Positions 1 through 8,730 of a stretch of 36,064 bases of DNA are shown here, piece after piece. The DNA is taken from assembly GCA_017694795.1 (NCBI GenBank), contig JADIMM010000054.1, forward strand, positions 1 through 36,064. The letters are read 5' to 3'. The notes under the pieces are model-generated. The model was not told where the DNA came from. It ran no database searches and saw only the letters and a list, made by a program, of their open reading frames with translations. Made by a program: the position numbers and the translations under genes. Numbering within the stretch: the first letter of the stretch is position 1; each line of letters starts with the position of its first letter. Source of the stretch: Candidatus Gallitreponema excrementavium (GTDB lineage Bacteria > Spirochaetota > Spirochaetia > Treponematales > Treponemataceae).

Positions 1-2
1 TT

Positions 3-95
3 TCCAAGGCGGAGCACTGGATGAACAATTATCCAAGACGGATTCACGGCGGAAAAACTCCCGCCATGATATATAAAAAATGTTGTAATTTCTGA
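3..95 (+). CDS. IS30-like transposase, C-terminal end only (partial)
   Basis: An open frame enters from the left edge and stops at TGA 93-95, leaving about 30 residues. The segment WMNNYPRRIHGGKTPA matches the end of IS30-type DDE transposases, where a W-[ILM]-N-x-x-P-R-K/R-x-x-G-x-K-T-P signature follows the catalytic domain. The body of the gene and its left inverted repeat lie outside the window. No clear terminal inverted repeat could be delimited after the stop. The gene converges on ilvB. It could instead belong to another family with an integrase core, and the call rests on this one motif. Confidence 0.55.
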   Translation, partial: SKAEHWMNNYPRRIHGGKTPAMIYKKCCNF

Positions 96-213
96 CAGAA
101 AAGTGGGGAATTATTCTTTACAAGTTACCTACTATCATGTCTCCGTGATAATCTTACCCCTGTAATATTCCTTGAACCCCAATCCCGTTAAAAACATGGC
201 ATTTTATTTCCTT

Positions 214-261
214 TTCTAAAAAAAACGCTGTCCTTCATTATATAAAAAAACAAAGGACAGC
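214..261 (-). terminator. Rho-independent terminator of ilvD-ilvB
   Basis: A 9-bp perfect stem (227-235 with 253-261, core GCTGTCCTT/AAGGACAGC) encloses a 17-base loop. Read on the minus strand it is followed by a run of eight to nine T (complement of the A-run at 217-225). It lies 34 bases past the ilvB stop codon, so the ilv transcript should end here. The rest of the 96-294 gap shows no gene. Confidence 0.75.
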
Positions 262-294
262 ATTAACTCAAAAGAAAAATAAAAAACTGCAGGA

Positions 295-1977
295 CTAATC
301 CATTATAATGGAATCCAACGGCTTCCCGGTGGGTACCATTGGCATGACCATTTCGTCAATATTCATAAAGCAATCTATCAGACAGGGTGTTCTGTTGCTG
401 ACGGCTTCCTTAAGGCAAGAAACAAACTCTTCTTCATTTTTTGCCCGGAACCCCCGTATTCCGTATGCTTCCGCCAACTTAACAAAATCCGGGCCCCTGT
501 CCAATGTTGTTTCCGAATATCTCTTATCATAAAACAACTTCTGCCACTGTCTTACCATTCCGAGAGTACCGTTATCCGCCACAATAATGATTATGGGAAA
601 ATTATAATACTGAATTGTGGCAAGCTCGTTACAATTCATCCTAAAAGAACCGTCCCCGGCAATATGGACAACATATTTATCGGGACAACCTGCCTGGGCC
701 CCCATGGCAGCACCGGTACCAAAGCCCATAGTACCAAGTCCCCCGGAAGTTATCAAAGACCGGGGCCGGGAATAGGGATAAAACTGAGCCGCCCACATCT
801 GGTGTTGCCCGACTTCTGTTGTAATGATGGTATTGTCCCCCAGGATTTTGTTTATAGTCTCCATCACAAACTTAGGGTGGAGCTGGGATTTTCTAACATA
901 GGAGGATGGAAGCATTTTTTTCCATTCTGAAACCTTGTCATTCCAGGAATCAGCTTCCCGGGGAGATACTTTTTCCAAAAACAGCTCCAGAACTTTCTTA
1001 ACATCCCCTACCACACCGACAGAGTCCTTAATATTTTTGTTGATTTCGGCGGGATCAATATCAACATGAATTACCCTGGCATCAGGGGCAAACCTGTCCA
1101 CATCACTGGTAACCCGGTCGGAAAACCTTGCCCCCAAGGCAATAAGCAAATCACAGGATGAAGCCGCAGAATTTGAAGCCTTGGTTCCGTGCATTCCTAT
1201 CATTCCGGTACACAAAGGGTGGGATGAAGGCATAACGGTTCTTCCCATTAGTGACTCACATACCGGAATATTTTTTTTCTCGGCAAATTTGACAAGAACA
1301 TCACAGGCTTCAGAAGAAATCACCCCTCCCCCTGCATAAATAAGTGGTCTTTTGGCCCCTTCTATAAGCTCCACAGCCCTGTCTATCTCTTCCATTTTTA
1401 TTTCCGGAATCTTAAACTGGTTGATTTTCTCCGAAACAGGTTTGAATTTCCTCATGGGATCCCATTCTGCCGTTAAGGCTGTAATCTCCTTGGGAATATC
1501 TATCAAAACAGGACCCTTTCTTCCTGTATTAGCAATGATAAAGGCTTCCTCGATTATATCTGCAAGAGAATTAACATCCCGGACTATATAATTATGTTTT
1601 GTAATGGACATTGTAATTCCGCATATATCCACTTCCTGAAAACTATCCTTACCCAGCAAAGGGGTTGCAACATTACAAGTAATTGCAATAAGAGGGGATG
1701 AATCCATGTAAGCAGTTGCAATACCTGTTACCAGATTAGTTGCACCGGGTCCGGAAGTAGCAAAAACAACCCCAGTCTTACCGGTAGCCCTTGAATAACC
1801 GTCTGCCGCATGGCAGGCACCCTGTTCATGGGCAGTAAGGACATGGGAAATTCTATCTTTCTGTTTGTAAAGTTCATCATAAATATTTAGAATCGTTCCT
1901 CCCGGATAACCGAACACCCGGTTTACACCCTGTTTTATCAGCGATTCTATTACGATTCTGGCACCTGTATATTTCAT
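295..1977 (-). CDS. ilvB: Acetolactate synthase, large (catalytic) subunit
   Basis: This ThDP-dependent enzyme condenses two pyruvates to 2-acetolactate (valine/leucine), or pyruvate with 2-oxobutyrate (isoleucine). At 560 residues it has normal length. Visible marks are the N-terminal FGYPGG, the catalytic glutamate in TAHEQGACHAADGY (about residue 51), the central FAD/Rossmann-like part, and the ThDP/Mg motif starting GDGSFRMNCNEL about 30 residues before VADNGTLGMVRQWQ. The C-terminus carries the usual MPMVPTGKPLD. The ATG has an AGGA-type ribosome site 7 bases upstream. It starts 12 bases after ilvD and is followed by a terminator, so the pair forms a two-gene transcript. No small regulatory subunit (ilvN) or ilvC is adjacent. 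Confidence 0.95.
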   Translation of the reverse strand: MKYTGARIVIESLIKQGVNRVFGYPGGTILNIYDELYKQKDRISHVLTAHEQGACHAADGYSRATGKTGVVFATSGPGATNLVTGIATAYMDSSPLIAITCNVATPLLGKDSFQEVDICGITMSITKHNYIVRDVNSLADIIEEAFIIANTGRKGPVLIDIPKEITALTAEWDPMRKFKPVSEKINQFKIPEIKMEEIDRAVELIEGAKRPLIYAGGGVISSEACDVLVKFAEKKNIPVCESLMGRTVMPSSHPLCTGMIGMHGTKASNSAASSCDLLIALGARFSDRVTSDVDRFAPDARVIHVDIDPAEINKNIKDSVGVVGDVKKVLELFLEKVSPREADSWNDKVSEWKKMLPSSYVRKSQLHPKFVMETINKILGDNTIITTEVGQHQMWAAQFYPYSRPRSLITSGGLGTMGFGTGAAMGAQAGCPDKYVVHIAGDGSFRMNCNELATIQYYNFPIIIIVADNGTLGMVRQWQKLFYDKRYSETTLDRGPDFVKLAEAYGIRGFRAKNEEEFVSCLKEAVSNRTPCLIDCFMNIDEMVMPMVPTGKPLDSIIMD

Positions 1978-1989
1978 CTATCTGTCCTG

Positions 1990-3684
1990 TTATTTGAGAA
2001 TAGCCCCTTCATCAGCAGAAGAAACAAGTTTGGCATACCGGGCCAAATATCCCTCTGTAACCTTTGGAGGAGGACAAACCCAAGCCTTCCGGCGTTCTTC
2101 CAACTCTTCAGGGGATACTTCCAAAGTTATTTTATAGGCATTTATATCCAAGGTTATTATATCACCCTCCTTTACCAAGGCAATAGGTCCGCCGTTTGCA
2201 GCCTCCGGTGAACAATGACCAAGGGAAGCCCCTCTTGTAGCCCCCGAGAATCTTCCGTCTGTTATCAAAGCAACCTCCTTATCCAAGCCCTGCCCGGCAA
2301 GAGCCGCAGTAACAGCCAGCATTTCCCGCATTCCCGGACCACCTTTAGGCCCCTCATAACGGATAACGACAACATCACCCTTGTTTATTTTTCTTTCTGT
2401 AACAGCTTTAAAGCAGTCTTCTTCCGAATCAAAGACCCTGGCCGGACCAGAGTGCTTCATAAGTTCCTTTGCACAGGCAGAACGCTTTACAACCGTTCCG
2501 GCAGGTGCAAGATTTCCGAACAAAACAGCAATTCCCCCGTTAGGTGAATATGGATTATCGATTGGCCGTAAGATTTCAGGATTCCTGTTCTCCACACAAG
2601 CGATATTTTCCTTTATTGATTTTCCCGTTACAGTGGGCAGTTCTGTGTGGATAAGATTCTTTTTGGACAATTCCTTTAATACAGCCTGAACACCCCCTGC
2701 CCCGTCCAAATCAACAATGAATGTATGCCCTGCAGGAGCCAGATGACACAAATTAGGTGTCCTCTCGGAAATCAGGTTAATCTGGTGAAGGTCGATTTTA
2801 ACCCCGGCTTCGTGGGCTATTGCAGGAAGATGCAGTATTGTGTTGGATGAACAACCCAAAGCCATGTCCGCTGTAAGGGCATTTTCAAATGATTCAGGTG
2901 TTAAAAATTTTCTTGCAGTCAACCCCTTTTTATAAAGTTCCATAACGGCCATTCCAGCCTTTTTGGCAAGGGCAATCCTTGCTCCGTAAACTGCAGGAAT
3001 CGTTCCGTTTCCGGGAAGGGCAAGACCCAAAACCTCCGTAACACAGTTCATACTGTTGGCTGTAAACATACCGGAACAAGCACCACACCCGGGACAGGCA
3101 ACTTCTTCCAGGTCTTTCAACTGGGCTTCGGTAATTTTTCCTGCAGACACAGCCCCTACGGCTTCAAACATATCAGTGAGACTCAGATTCTTACCCCCGT
3201 AAGGGTTATCTTTATTATACGAATCACTTCCCGGAAGTTTTCCCGGCAGCATTGGGCCGCCTGAACAAAATACCGTTGGTAAATCCAGCCGGCCGGCGGC
3301 CATGAGCATTCCGGGAACTATTTTGTCACAGTTTGGAATCATTACCAGGGCATCAAACTGATGGGCCTTTGCCATACACTCAATAGAATCGGCTATCAAT
3401 TCCCGTGTTACCAAGGAATACCTCATGCCTTCGTGTCCCATTGCAATACCGTCACAGACACCTATAGCCGGGAACTCCACCGGTGTTCCACCTGCCATTC
3501 TTATACCGTCCTTTACGGCCTGGGAAATTTTATCAAGATTTATATGTCCCGGAATAATCTCATTCTTTGCACAACAAACTCCTACAAGAGGCCTGGATAA
3601 CTCTTCGTCAGTATACCCCATAGCTTTAAAGAGGGAACGGTGGGGGGCCCTTGCGACTCCAAGTTTTGCATTATCACTTTTCAT
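1990..3684 (-). CDS. ilvD: Dihydroxy-acid dehydratase
   Basis: This Fe-S enzyme dehydrates 2,3-dihydroxy-isovalerate and 2,3-dihydroxy-3-methylvalerate to the 2-oxo acids in valine, leucine and isoleucine synthesis. At 564 residues it matches the IlvD/Edd family length. Cluster and active-site signatures are visible: [28 protein letters not shown], and near the C-terminus [21 protein letters not shown]. The ATG is preceded by a strong ACAGGAGG site at 6-bases spacing and by a promoter. Edd (6-phosphogluconate dehydratase) is the main alternative, but coupling to ilvB and the leuA/cimA genes elsewhere in the window favour IlvD. Confidence 0.95.
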   Translation of the reverse strand: MKSDNAKLGVARAPHRSLFKAMGYTDEELSRPLVGVCCAKNEIIPGHINLDKISQAVKDGIRMAGGTPVEFPAIGVCDGIAMGHEGMRYSLVTRELIADSIECMAKAHQFDALVMIPNCDKIVPGMLMAAGRLDLPTVFCSGGPMLPGKLPGSDSYNKDNPYGGKNLSLTDMFEAVGAVSAGKITEAQLKDLEEVACPGCGACSGMFTANSMNCVTEVLGLALPGNGTIPAVYGARIALAKKAGMAVMELYKKGLTARKFLTPESFENALTADMALGCSSNTILHLPAIAHEAGVKIDLHQINLISERTPNLCHLAPAGHTFIVDLDGAGGVQAVLKELSKKNLIHTELPTVTGKSIKENIACVENRNPEILRPIDNPYSPNGGIAVLFGNLAPAGTVVKRSACAKELMKHSGPARVFDSEEDCFKAVTERKINKGDVVVIRYEGPKGGPGMREMLAVTAALAGQGLDKEVALITDGRFSGATRGASLGHCSPEAANGGPIALVKEGDIITLDINAYKITLEVSPEELEERRKAWVCPPPKVTEGYLARYAKLVSSADEGAILK

Positions 3685-3727
3685 AAAAATCCTCCTGTCT
3701 GAATAAAAATATTAAAGTCACAAGCAT

Positions 3728-3757
3728 AAAATACCTTGTTTCTTATAGACGGGTCAA
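3728..3757 (-). promoter_or_regulatory. Promoter of ilvD-ilvB
   Basis: On the minus strand TTGACC (3752-3757) is separated by 18 bases from TATTTT (3728-3733), about 44 bases before the ilvD start codon. The short leader leaves no room for a T-box or peptide attenuator, and none was recognised. The 3758-3870 stretch behind ispH shows no clear terminator. Confidence 0.5.
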
Positions 3758-3870
3758 GAGGAGTTTTAGTAATATTAAAGAAGTTTTAAAATAATTACAA
3801 ATAAATATTCCAAAGAACAGGAGGCCTTGTCTCCGGGATTTCCGTTCCTTTAATCATGGTTTTGACAATG

Positions 3871-4713
3871 TTACCCCTTAATGCCACTGCCCAAGTACTC
3901 CATAACCTTTTCAATATCTTCATCCGGGGTAGAAGCTCCGGCCGTAATCCCAACTTTATCCAATTCAAAAACTTCAGGAGGAATTTCTTCCGGATTTTCA
4001 ATATGCCAGGCTTTTTTTACCAGAGCAGATGCAGAATAAAAAAGCCGCTTTGTATTTGCCGAGTTCCGACCTCCAACAACAATTATGCCCTCCACCTTTT
4101 GAGCCAGGTCAGCAAGGGCAGCCTGACGTTTTCCTGCTGCAGGACACAGTGTATTGCAGATTATTATTCCGGGATTTTTAGACTTCAGCTTTCCGGCTAT
4201 GGCCTGGTACTCATCATCCTTTATTGTTGTCTGACCTATCAAAACACTTTTTTCAGGAATTTGATTTAAATTTTCTGCATCCCCGGGATTTTCCAAAACA
4301 ATGCACCCTGGGGCAAACCCCGCAAGCCCTTCTATCTCCCCGTGGTTTTTGTCCCCTGCAAGAAAAACCTGGTATCCTTCTTTGTAATATTTTTCCGCCA
4401 ACCTTTGGCTGGAAAGAACCCTGGGACAGGTGGCATCAACAAGCTCTGCACCTGAACAGGAAAGTCTTTTTTTTTCTTCCGGAGGAATACCGTGGGCCCG
4501 GATAATGACTATAGAATTTTCCAGCTCAGTATCCGTTTTTAAAATTCCGATACCGAGATTTTCAAGTTTCTTTAAGGCATTTGGATTATGTATCAAGGGA
4601 CCTGCACTGTATATCTTTTTTCCGGGATTCAAAGAAGCGGCATCTACGGCCTTTTCCATTGCCTTTCTTACCCCCATACAGTAGCCTAAAACATCTGCCA
4701 AAATATAGTCCAT
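3871..4713 (-). CDS. ispH: 4-hydroxy-3-methylbut-2-enyl diphosphate reductase
   Basis: This enzyme carries out the last step of the MEP pathway, reducing HMBPP to IPP and DMAPP with a [4Fe-4S] cluster in the cytosol. The three cluster cysteines sit in GYCMGV (about C12), DATCPRV and NTLCPAA. Substrate-binding histidines appear in RAHGIPP and KNHGEIEG, and the TTIKDDEY segment is also typical. I chose ATG 4713 (280 residues, normal length), which has GGGGTGA immediately upstream. A longer frame begins at TTG 4740, inside the terminator that follows secF, and is unlikely. The gene lies 70 bases after secF on the same strand. Confidence 0.95.
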   Translation of the reverse strand: MDYILADVLGYCMGVRKAMEKAVDAASLNPGKKIYSAGPLIHNPNALKKLENLGIGILKTDTELENSIVIIRAHGIPPEEKKRLSCSGAELVDATCPRVLSSQRLAEKYYKEGYQVFLAGDKNHGEIEGLAGFAPGCIVLENPGDAENLNQIPEKSVLIGQTTIKDDEYQAIAGKLKSKNPGIIICNTLCPAAGKRQAALADLAQKVEGIIVVGGRNSANTKRLFYSASALVKKAWHIENPEEIPPEVFELDKVGITAGASTPDEDIEKVMEYLGSGIKG

Positions 4714-4722
4714 GTTCACCCC

Positions 4723-4754
4723 AAAAAAAACTGCCTGCAATAAATTACAGGCAG
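4723..4754 (-). terminator. Terminator/attenuator between secF and ispH
   Basis: A perfect 7-bp stem CTGCCTG/CAGGCAG (4731-4737 with 4748-4754) with a 10-base loop is followed on the minus strand by eight T (4723-4730). The U-tract runs directly into the GGGGTGA ribosome site of ispH, whose ATG is 9 bases further on. Termination here would exclude ispH, so ispH must rely on read-through or on a promoter inside secF. Confidence 0.75.
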
Positions 4755-4783
4755 CCGTAAATCCATAATTCTGTCAACGGTTC

Positions 4784-6007
4784 TTATACAGTGATTCCTG
4801 CCTGTAAGTTTTCATCTTTAACCACCTTTGATTTAACAAATTTACTTGTAAATGAAATAAAGGCGGAAGCAATAAACACTGTACTGTAAGTACCGGAAAT
4901 CATACCGACTATAAGTGCCAGAGCAAAATCCTTCATGGAACCGGTTGTAAACACATACAGGGAAACAACGGCAAGAAGGGTTGTTACTGTTGTCAAAATA
5001 GTCCTGCTGAGGGTCTCTGACAGTGAAATATCAAGCCTTTCCTTAAAAGAGATTGAAGGAAGAATCCTGGTATTTTCCCTTATTCTGTCATAAATAACGA
5101 TTGTATCATTAATTGAATACCCCAGAATAGTTAAATAGGCAGCTATTGTCGTAGAAGAAAATTCCATTCCAGTCCATACGATAAAACCGGTCATAATCAG
5201 GACATCGTGGATAAGTGCAAGAATTGCTCCCAGAGCAAAGTCCCACCTGAACCTGATTGTAGCATAGAGCCAAATCAAAAGTATGGTTCCGATCAAAAGA
5301 AGGACAACCTTTGTCCCCAAAGACTGGGAATACTGGGCTCCTACAAAATCCGACTTTACTATTACGATGGAATTTTCACCAAAAGCCCTTTCCAAAGAAG
5401 ACTTTACAGCAGACCTTAACTCATTACTTCCGGAAAAGTTTGAATCTTTCTCTGCAACCCGGATTTGGTAAGTTCTGTCTTCTTCAGTTCCGATATTCTG
5501 TACGGCAACGCCTTCCACACCTTCAAGAGCAGCACGGACATCATCTGATGTAATAAGTTCCGCATCCGCAGGGACATAGTAAACATAATAGGGTTCCCCG
5601 GTTAATCTGGTAACTTTTTCTACATCGATAAAAAGTGCAGACATGGGAATTTCACCCTGGCTGTATTCAACATTGAATCCTTCCATCCCGTTTACCGCCC
5701 CGGCAAAATCCGCCACAGTGGGGTACTGCTCAAAGGTATAAGTGTAGGTGGTATTTCCGGTATTGGAACCGGTAGAAACGATATACACGGACCCGGAATC
5801 CAAACCTAATGTTACAGTAGCAGGCCCCACATAAGTTACGGAGGCGGCAATATCCGCAATACGGACTTCCTGAATCAAACCGGACCTGAAATCAAGACCG
5901 TAGTTAAAACCCTTTGTAAAATAACCTACAATGGAAACAATTATGAGTACAAGGCTTAAAATAACAGCCGGCACAAATGCCTTGGAAAATTTAACAACCT
6001 TTTTCAT
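4784..6007 (-). CDS. secF: Protein translocase subunit SecF
   Basis: This is the inner-membrane partner of SecD, which uses the proton motive force to complete export through SecYEG. One membrane helix lies near residues 12-34, followed by a periplasmic domain, then five helices. The conserved block GYSINDTIVIYDRIRENTR is near residue 305, with SETLSRTILTT after it. At 407 residues it is about 100 longer than the common ~300, because the periplasmic part before the second helix covers about residues 35-230. The ATG overlaps the secD stop (TAATG), indicating translational coupling. The extension is real sequence, with no frame break. Confidence 0.93.
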   Translation of the reverse strand: MKKVVKFSKAFVPAVILSLVLIIVSIVGYFTKGFNYGLDFRSGLIQEVRIADIAASVTYVGPATVTLGLDSGSVYIVSTGSNTGNTTYTYTFEQYPTVADFAGAVNGMEGFNVEYSQGEIPMSALFIDVEKVTRLTGEPYYVYYVPADAELITSDDVRAALEGVEGVAVQNIGTEEDRTYQIRVAEKDSNFSGSNELRSAVKSSLERAFGENSIVIVKSDFVGAQYSQSLGTKVVLLLIGTILLIWLYATIRFRWDFALGAILALIHDVLIMTGFIVWTGMEFSSTTIAAYLTILGYSINDTIVIYDRIRENTRILPSISFKERLDISLSETLSRTILTTVTTLLAVVSLYVFTTGSMKDFALALIVGMISGTYSTVFIASAFISFTSKFVKSKVVKDENLQAGITV

Positions 6008-7749
6008 TATTTTATCCTCCAGGCAATACTTATTTTTGTTTTTTTCATTACATCAGTTCCAAAATCAAACATAAGACGGGATACGAACAAGGCCGTAAAC
6101 ACAGATGAAATAACACCGATTGCAAGGCTTACAGCAAATCCCTGGATAGAACCAGTTCCGATCTGGGAAAGGAACATGGCTGCAATAAACGTGGTAATGT
6201 TAGAATCCATAATGGCCCAAAATGCGTGCTGGAAACCGGCAAAAACTGCGGATGCCCTGTCTTTCCCCAGTCTCAGCTCATCCTTAATCCTTTCAAAGAT
6301 AACCACATTTGCATCCACCGCCATTCCTATTGTAAGAATCATACCTGCAATACTTGACAAGGACAGGGTTAGATTAAAGGCAGAAAGGAAACTGAACATT
6401 ATGTAAAGGTTAAGAATCTGGGCAACAATGGCATTTATTCCGGCACCCTTATACCAAATCAGCATAAAGACCATAACAGAAGCAAGCCCGATTACAAGTG
6501 CCATCAGACCGCTCCGGATTGTGGCAGCCCCCATGGAAGCACCTATAACCTGCTGGTTCTCCAACTGAAGGGGAACATCCAGCCATGCGGTTTTAAGAAC
6601 GGTGGAAATGTTTTCGGCTTCATCATAACTGAATCCAGAAAGCTGCACAGACCCGTTGGGAATAGCTTCGCGGATTGTAGCATAGGAGCGGATTTTGCCG
6701 TCTGAAACGATACAAAGATTTTTTCCAACATTCGCTGCCGTAAACTCACCAAAAATAACAGCCCCTTCAGAATCAAGCCTGAAAGCAACAGCCGGCTTCC
6801 TGGTATCGGTTGAAGAAACAGAAGCACTTGTTATATGGCGGCCCTCCAAGGCAGGCTCCTTTTTTACAACCAGGTATCCCTGGAGGACATCAAGGTCGTA
6901 TTCATCTTTGGCATAGTAACCCAGAACCATAGTGTCCTCAGGTATAATCTCGGGATTCAAAAGGTTTCCCTCGGAATCAAAAGTATTGTACCTGTTATTA
7001 GCATAGTATTCAGAAAATTTTGAAGTCGCTTCATCGTCAACAAGATGGAAGGCCAGCATTCCCTGCCCCATAACAATTGAATTTATCCTGTCAGAATCTG
7101 AGGCACCGGGGATTTCCACATAAATCCGGTCTGTTCCCTGTCTTCTGATTACCGGTTCACTTAAACCGAAACGGTCAATACGGCTGTTAAGAATCTCCAT
7201 AACCTGGTTCATGGCATCGTTCTTAATATATTCCACATCCACACCGGTCGTCATCTCCGGATCCAGATTATTCACTACAGCATCCAGGTCAGCCTTTATG
7301 ACAAGGCTCATACCACCGGAAAGGTCAAGACCAAGCTGAACCGCATTTTCCTGGTAGGATTTGATTTTCAAGATTCTGCTGCGGTACCTCTCTTCTATTG
7401 CCTGGGAAAGAGTATAAGGTGTGAAACCACGGCATACAGCAGCTGCACTCCAAACAGAAGGAAGAGTTTTTCCTTCCGACTTGTAATTTTTCTTTGCTAT
7501 TTTTACAAGATAAGAGTACTCCTCAGGCACAGGAGTATTTTCGTCTGTTGTATTTGCAAGCTCAATAAGCTTGTTATAATCCAGGGATGCCATTTCCACA
7601 GCATACTCACGGATTTTATCCCTGGAACCAAGAGCCAGGGACTGGTCTTCTTTTGAGGTTAAAAAATACCAGTTGATTGAAGGCCACAGGCAGAAAAGGC
7701 AGACAGCCAGCACTGCCAGAATGATAATAAAACGGGTTCGTTTTTTCAT
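6007..7749 (-). CDS. secD: Protein translocase subunit SecD
   Basis: An integral membrane component of the SecDF complex. It has an N-terminal helix (about residues 6-28) and a long periplasmic region beginning LGLDLSGGMSLVIKADLDAV at about residue 140. C-terminal helices carry the conserved GMAVDANVVIFERIKDELR. At 580 residues the length is usual for SecD. About 110 residues between the first helix and the LGLDLSGG block are poorly conserved and may be lineage-specific. It starts in a 4-base ATGA overlap with yajC and ends overlapping secF, so yajC-secD-secF forms one translationally coupled operon. Confidence 0.95.
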   Translation of the reverse strand: MKKRTRFIIILAVLAVCLFCLWPSINWYFLTSKEDQSLALGSRDKIREYAVEMASLDYNKLIELANTTDENTPVPEEYSYLVKIAKKNYKSEGKTLPSVWSAAAVCRGFTPYTLSQAIEERYRSRILKIKSYQENAVQLGLDLSGGMSLVIKADLDAVVNNLDPEMTTGVDVEYIKNDAMNQVMEILNSRIDRFGLSEPVIRRQGTDRIYVEIPGASDSDRINSIVMGQGMLAFHLVDDEATSKFSEYYANNRYNTFDSEGNLLNPEIIPEDTMVLGYYAKDEYDLDVLQGYLVVKKEPALEGRHITSASVSSTDTRKPAVAFRLDSEGAVIFGEFTAANVGKNLCIVSDGKIRSYATIREAIPNGSVQLSGFSYDEAENISTVLKTAWLDVPLQLENQQVIGASMGAATIRSGLMALVIGLASVMVFMLIWYKGAGINAIVAQILNLYIMFSFLSAFNLTLSLSSIAGMILTIGMAVDANVVIFERIKDELRLGKDRASAVFAGFQHAFWAIMDSNITTFIAAMFLSQIGTGSIQGFAVSLAIGVISSVFTALFVSRLMFDFGTDVMKKTKISIAWRIK

Positions 7750-8150
7750 TTTTGCTCACCGGCAGAAGCTTTCTCTTCAGAAACTTCCTCTTTTTCCTTT
7801 TTATTTGTTTTTTCAGTTTTAGAATTATTGTCATCAACAATCACAGCAGAAATTGCAGACCTACTGAATTTTATTTTTGCATTGTCGTCAACCTTAATAA
7901 CAATGGTCTTTTCGTCAGTAGAGGATACGACCCCATGGATACCACCGATAGTCACAACCTTGTCACCTTTTTTAAGGTTTGCAATCATTTTTTCCGTCTC
8001 TTTCTGTTTTTTATTCTGGGGTCTGATAATGAAAAGCCACATAATAAAAAACACCAGCCCCATTGTAATAAGGGGAACCAGCATGGAAGAACCGGAAGGC
8101 GAACCGGCAGCGGCATCCTGCAAAAGAGGAACTAAACTTGAAAAACTCAT
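7746..8150 (-). CDS. yajC: Preprotein translocase subunit YajC
   Basis: A small single-helix membrane protein associated with SecDF. One transmembrane segment (about residues 26-46) ends in the family signature FIIRPQNKKQKE. It is followed by the KKGDKVVTIGGIHGVV beta domain and a Lys/Glu-rich tail (about residues 110-134), which makes the protein somewhat longer than the usual ~100-110. The start has an AGGAGAA ribosome site 4 bases upstream. It is first in the operon with secD and secF. A weak candidate promoter (TTGACT, 18 bases, TAACCT; 8293-8322, minus strand) lies about 140 bases upstream. Otherwise nothing was recognised in 8151-8363. Confidence 0.93.
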   Translation of the reverse strand: MSFSSLVPLLQDAAAGSPSGSSMLVPLITMGLVFFIMWLFIIRPQNKKQKETEKMIANLKKGDKVVTIGGIHGVVSSTDEKTIVIKVDDNAKIKFSRSAISAVIVDDNNSKTEKTNKKEKEEVSEEKASAGEQK

Positions 8151-8363
8151 AAATTCTCCTAAACCCTTTCATGAAACAACTGCACCTGACCGGGAACCCC
8201 GGCTCCACACCGAATTGATTCCGAAAGAACTGATTTTATTTTTCCTGACAGAACAGGATAATACCCCGGACTTCAGGAAAGAAATTTATTTAAGGTTAAC
8301 ATAGACTACCTTTAGAAGTCAATAAACAAAGGGAACGATATAAATATAACATTAAAAATGTCC

Positions 8364-8654
8364 CTATAGCTCTATTGTTTTGTTTACACCTTCCGGAACA
8401 CAGATTCCGAAAATCCTGCCCAGCTGCTCTTTGGAATATTCAGAACCGGCAACACTGTTATAAGCAGAAACAACGGAATCCATCTCTTCTTCATTCCCGT
8501 CGTACAGGGCAAGGGCTGCAGCAGACCTGAAAAGCCCGGCCTCTATCAATTCCTTTACAGTAAACTTTCCGTAACGCTTTTTTATTTTTTTATCCACAAC
8601 CATTGCCGGCCCGTCATAGCCTATGGCAGCCACCTGATTTTCCCTTGAAACCAT
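8364..8654 (-). CDS. Conserved hypothetical protein, 96 residues
   Basis: Not recognised. A short soluble protein without signal peptide or membrane helix, with Lys-rich KKIKKRYGKFTVKELIEAGLF near residues 22-43 and an acidic stretch near 52-58. The rhythm suggests mostly helices, and the FTVKELIEAGLFRSAAALAL part resembles a small helical bundle. It is supported as a gene by a near-consensus promoter (8687-8715), an AGGGAAGG ribosome site before the ATG, and its isolated position. It precedes yajC by 213 bases on the same strand, so a functional link with Sec is only a possibility. Confidence 0.75.
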   Translation of the reverse strand: MVSRENQVAAIGYDGPAMVVDKKIKKRYGKFTVKELIEAGLFRSAAALALYDGNEEEMDSVVSAYNSVAGSEYSKEQLGRIFGICVPEGVNKTIEL

Positions 8655-8686
8655 AATTACCTTCCCTAAAATACAATATTGGGGAT

Positions 8687-8715
8687 ATTATAAAATCTTA
8701 TTTTTAAAACATCAA
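8687..8715 (-). promoter_or_regulatory. Near-consensus promoter of the 96-residue gene
   Basis: On the minus strand TTGATG (8710-8715), a spacer of exactly 17 bases, then a perfect TATAAT (8687-8692). Transcription would begin around 8680 and give a leader of about 25 bases with a good ribosome site. It is one of the strongest-looking promoters in the window and could also feed yajC-secDF. Confidence 0.7.
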
Positions 8716-8730
8716 CACAAAGATTCCGGT

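Noticed and set aside
3795..4001. 68-residue minus-strand open frame overlapping the 3' end of ispH
   Set aside because: It lies mostly inside ispH in another frame, has no ribosome site and has no recognisable motif.
4713..4740. Longer ispH start at TTG 4740
   Set aside because: It falls inside the terminator stem after secF. ATG 4713 has a strong ribosome site and gives the family length.
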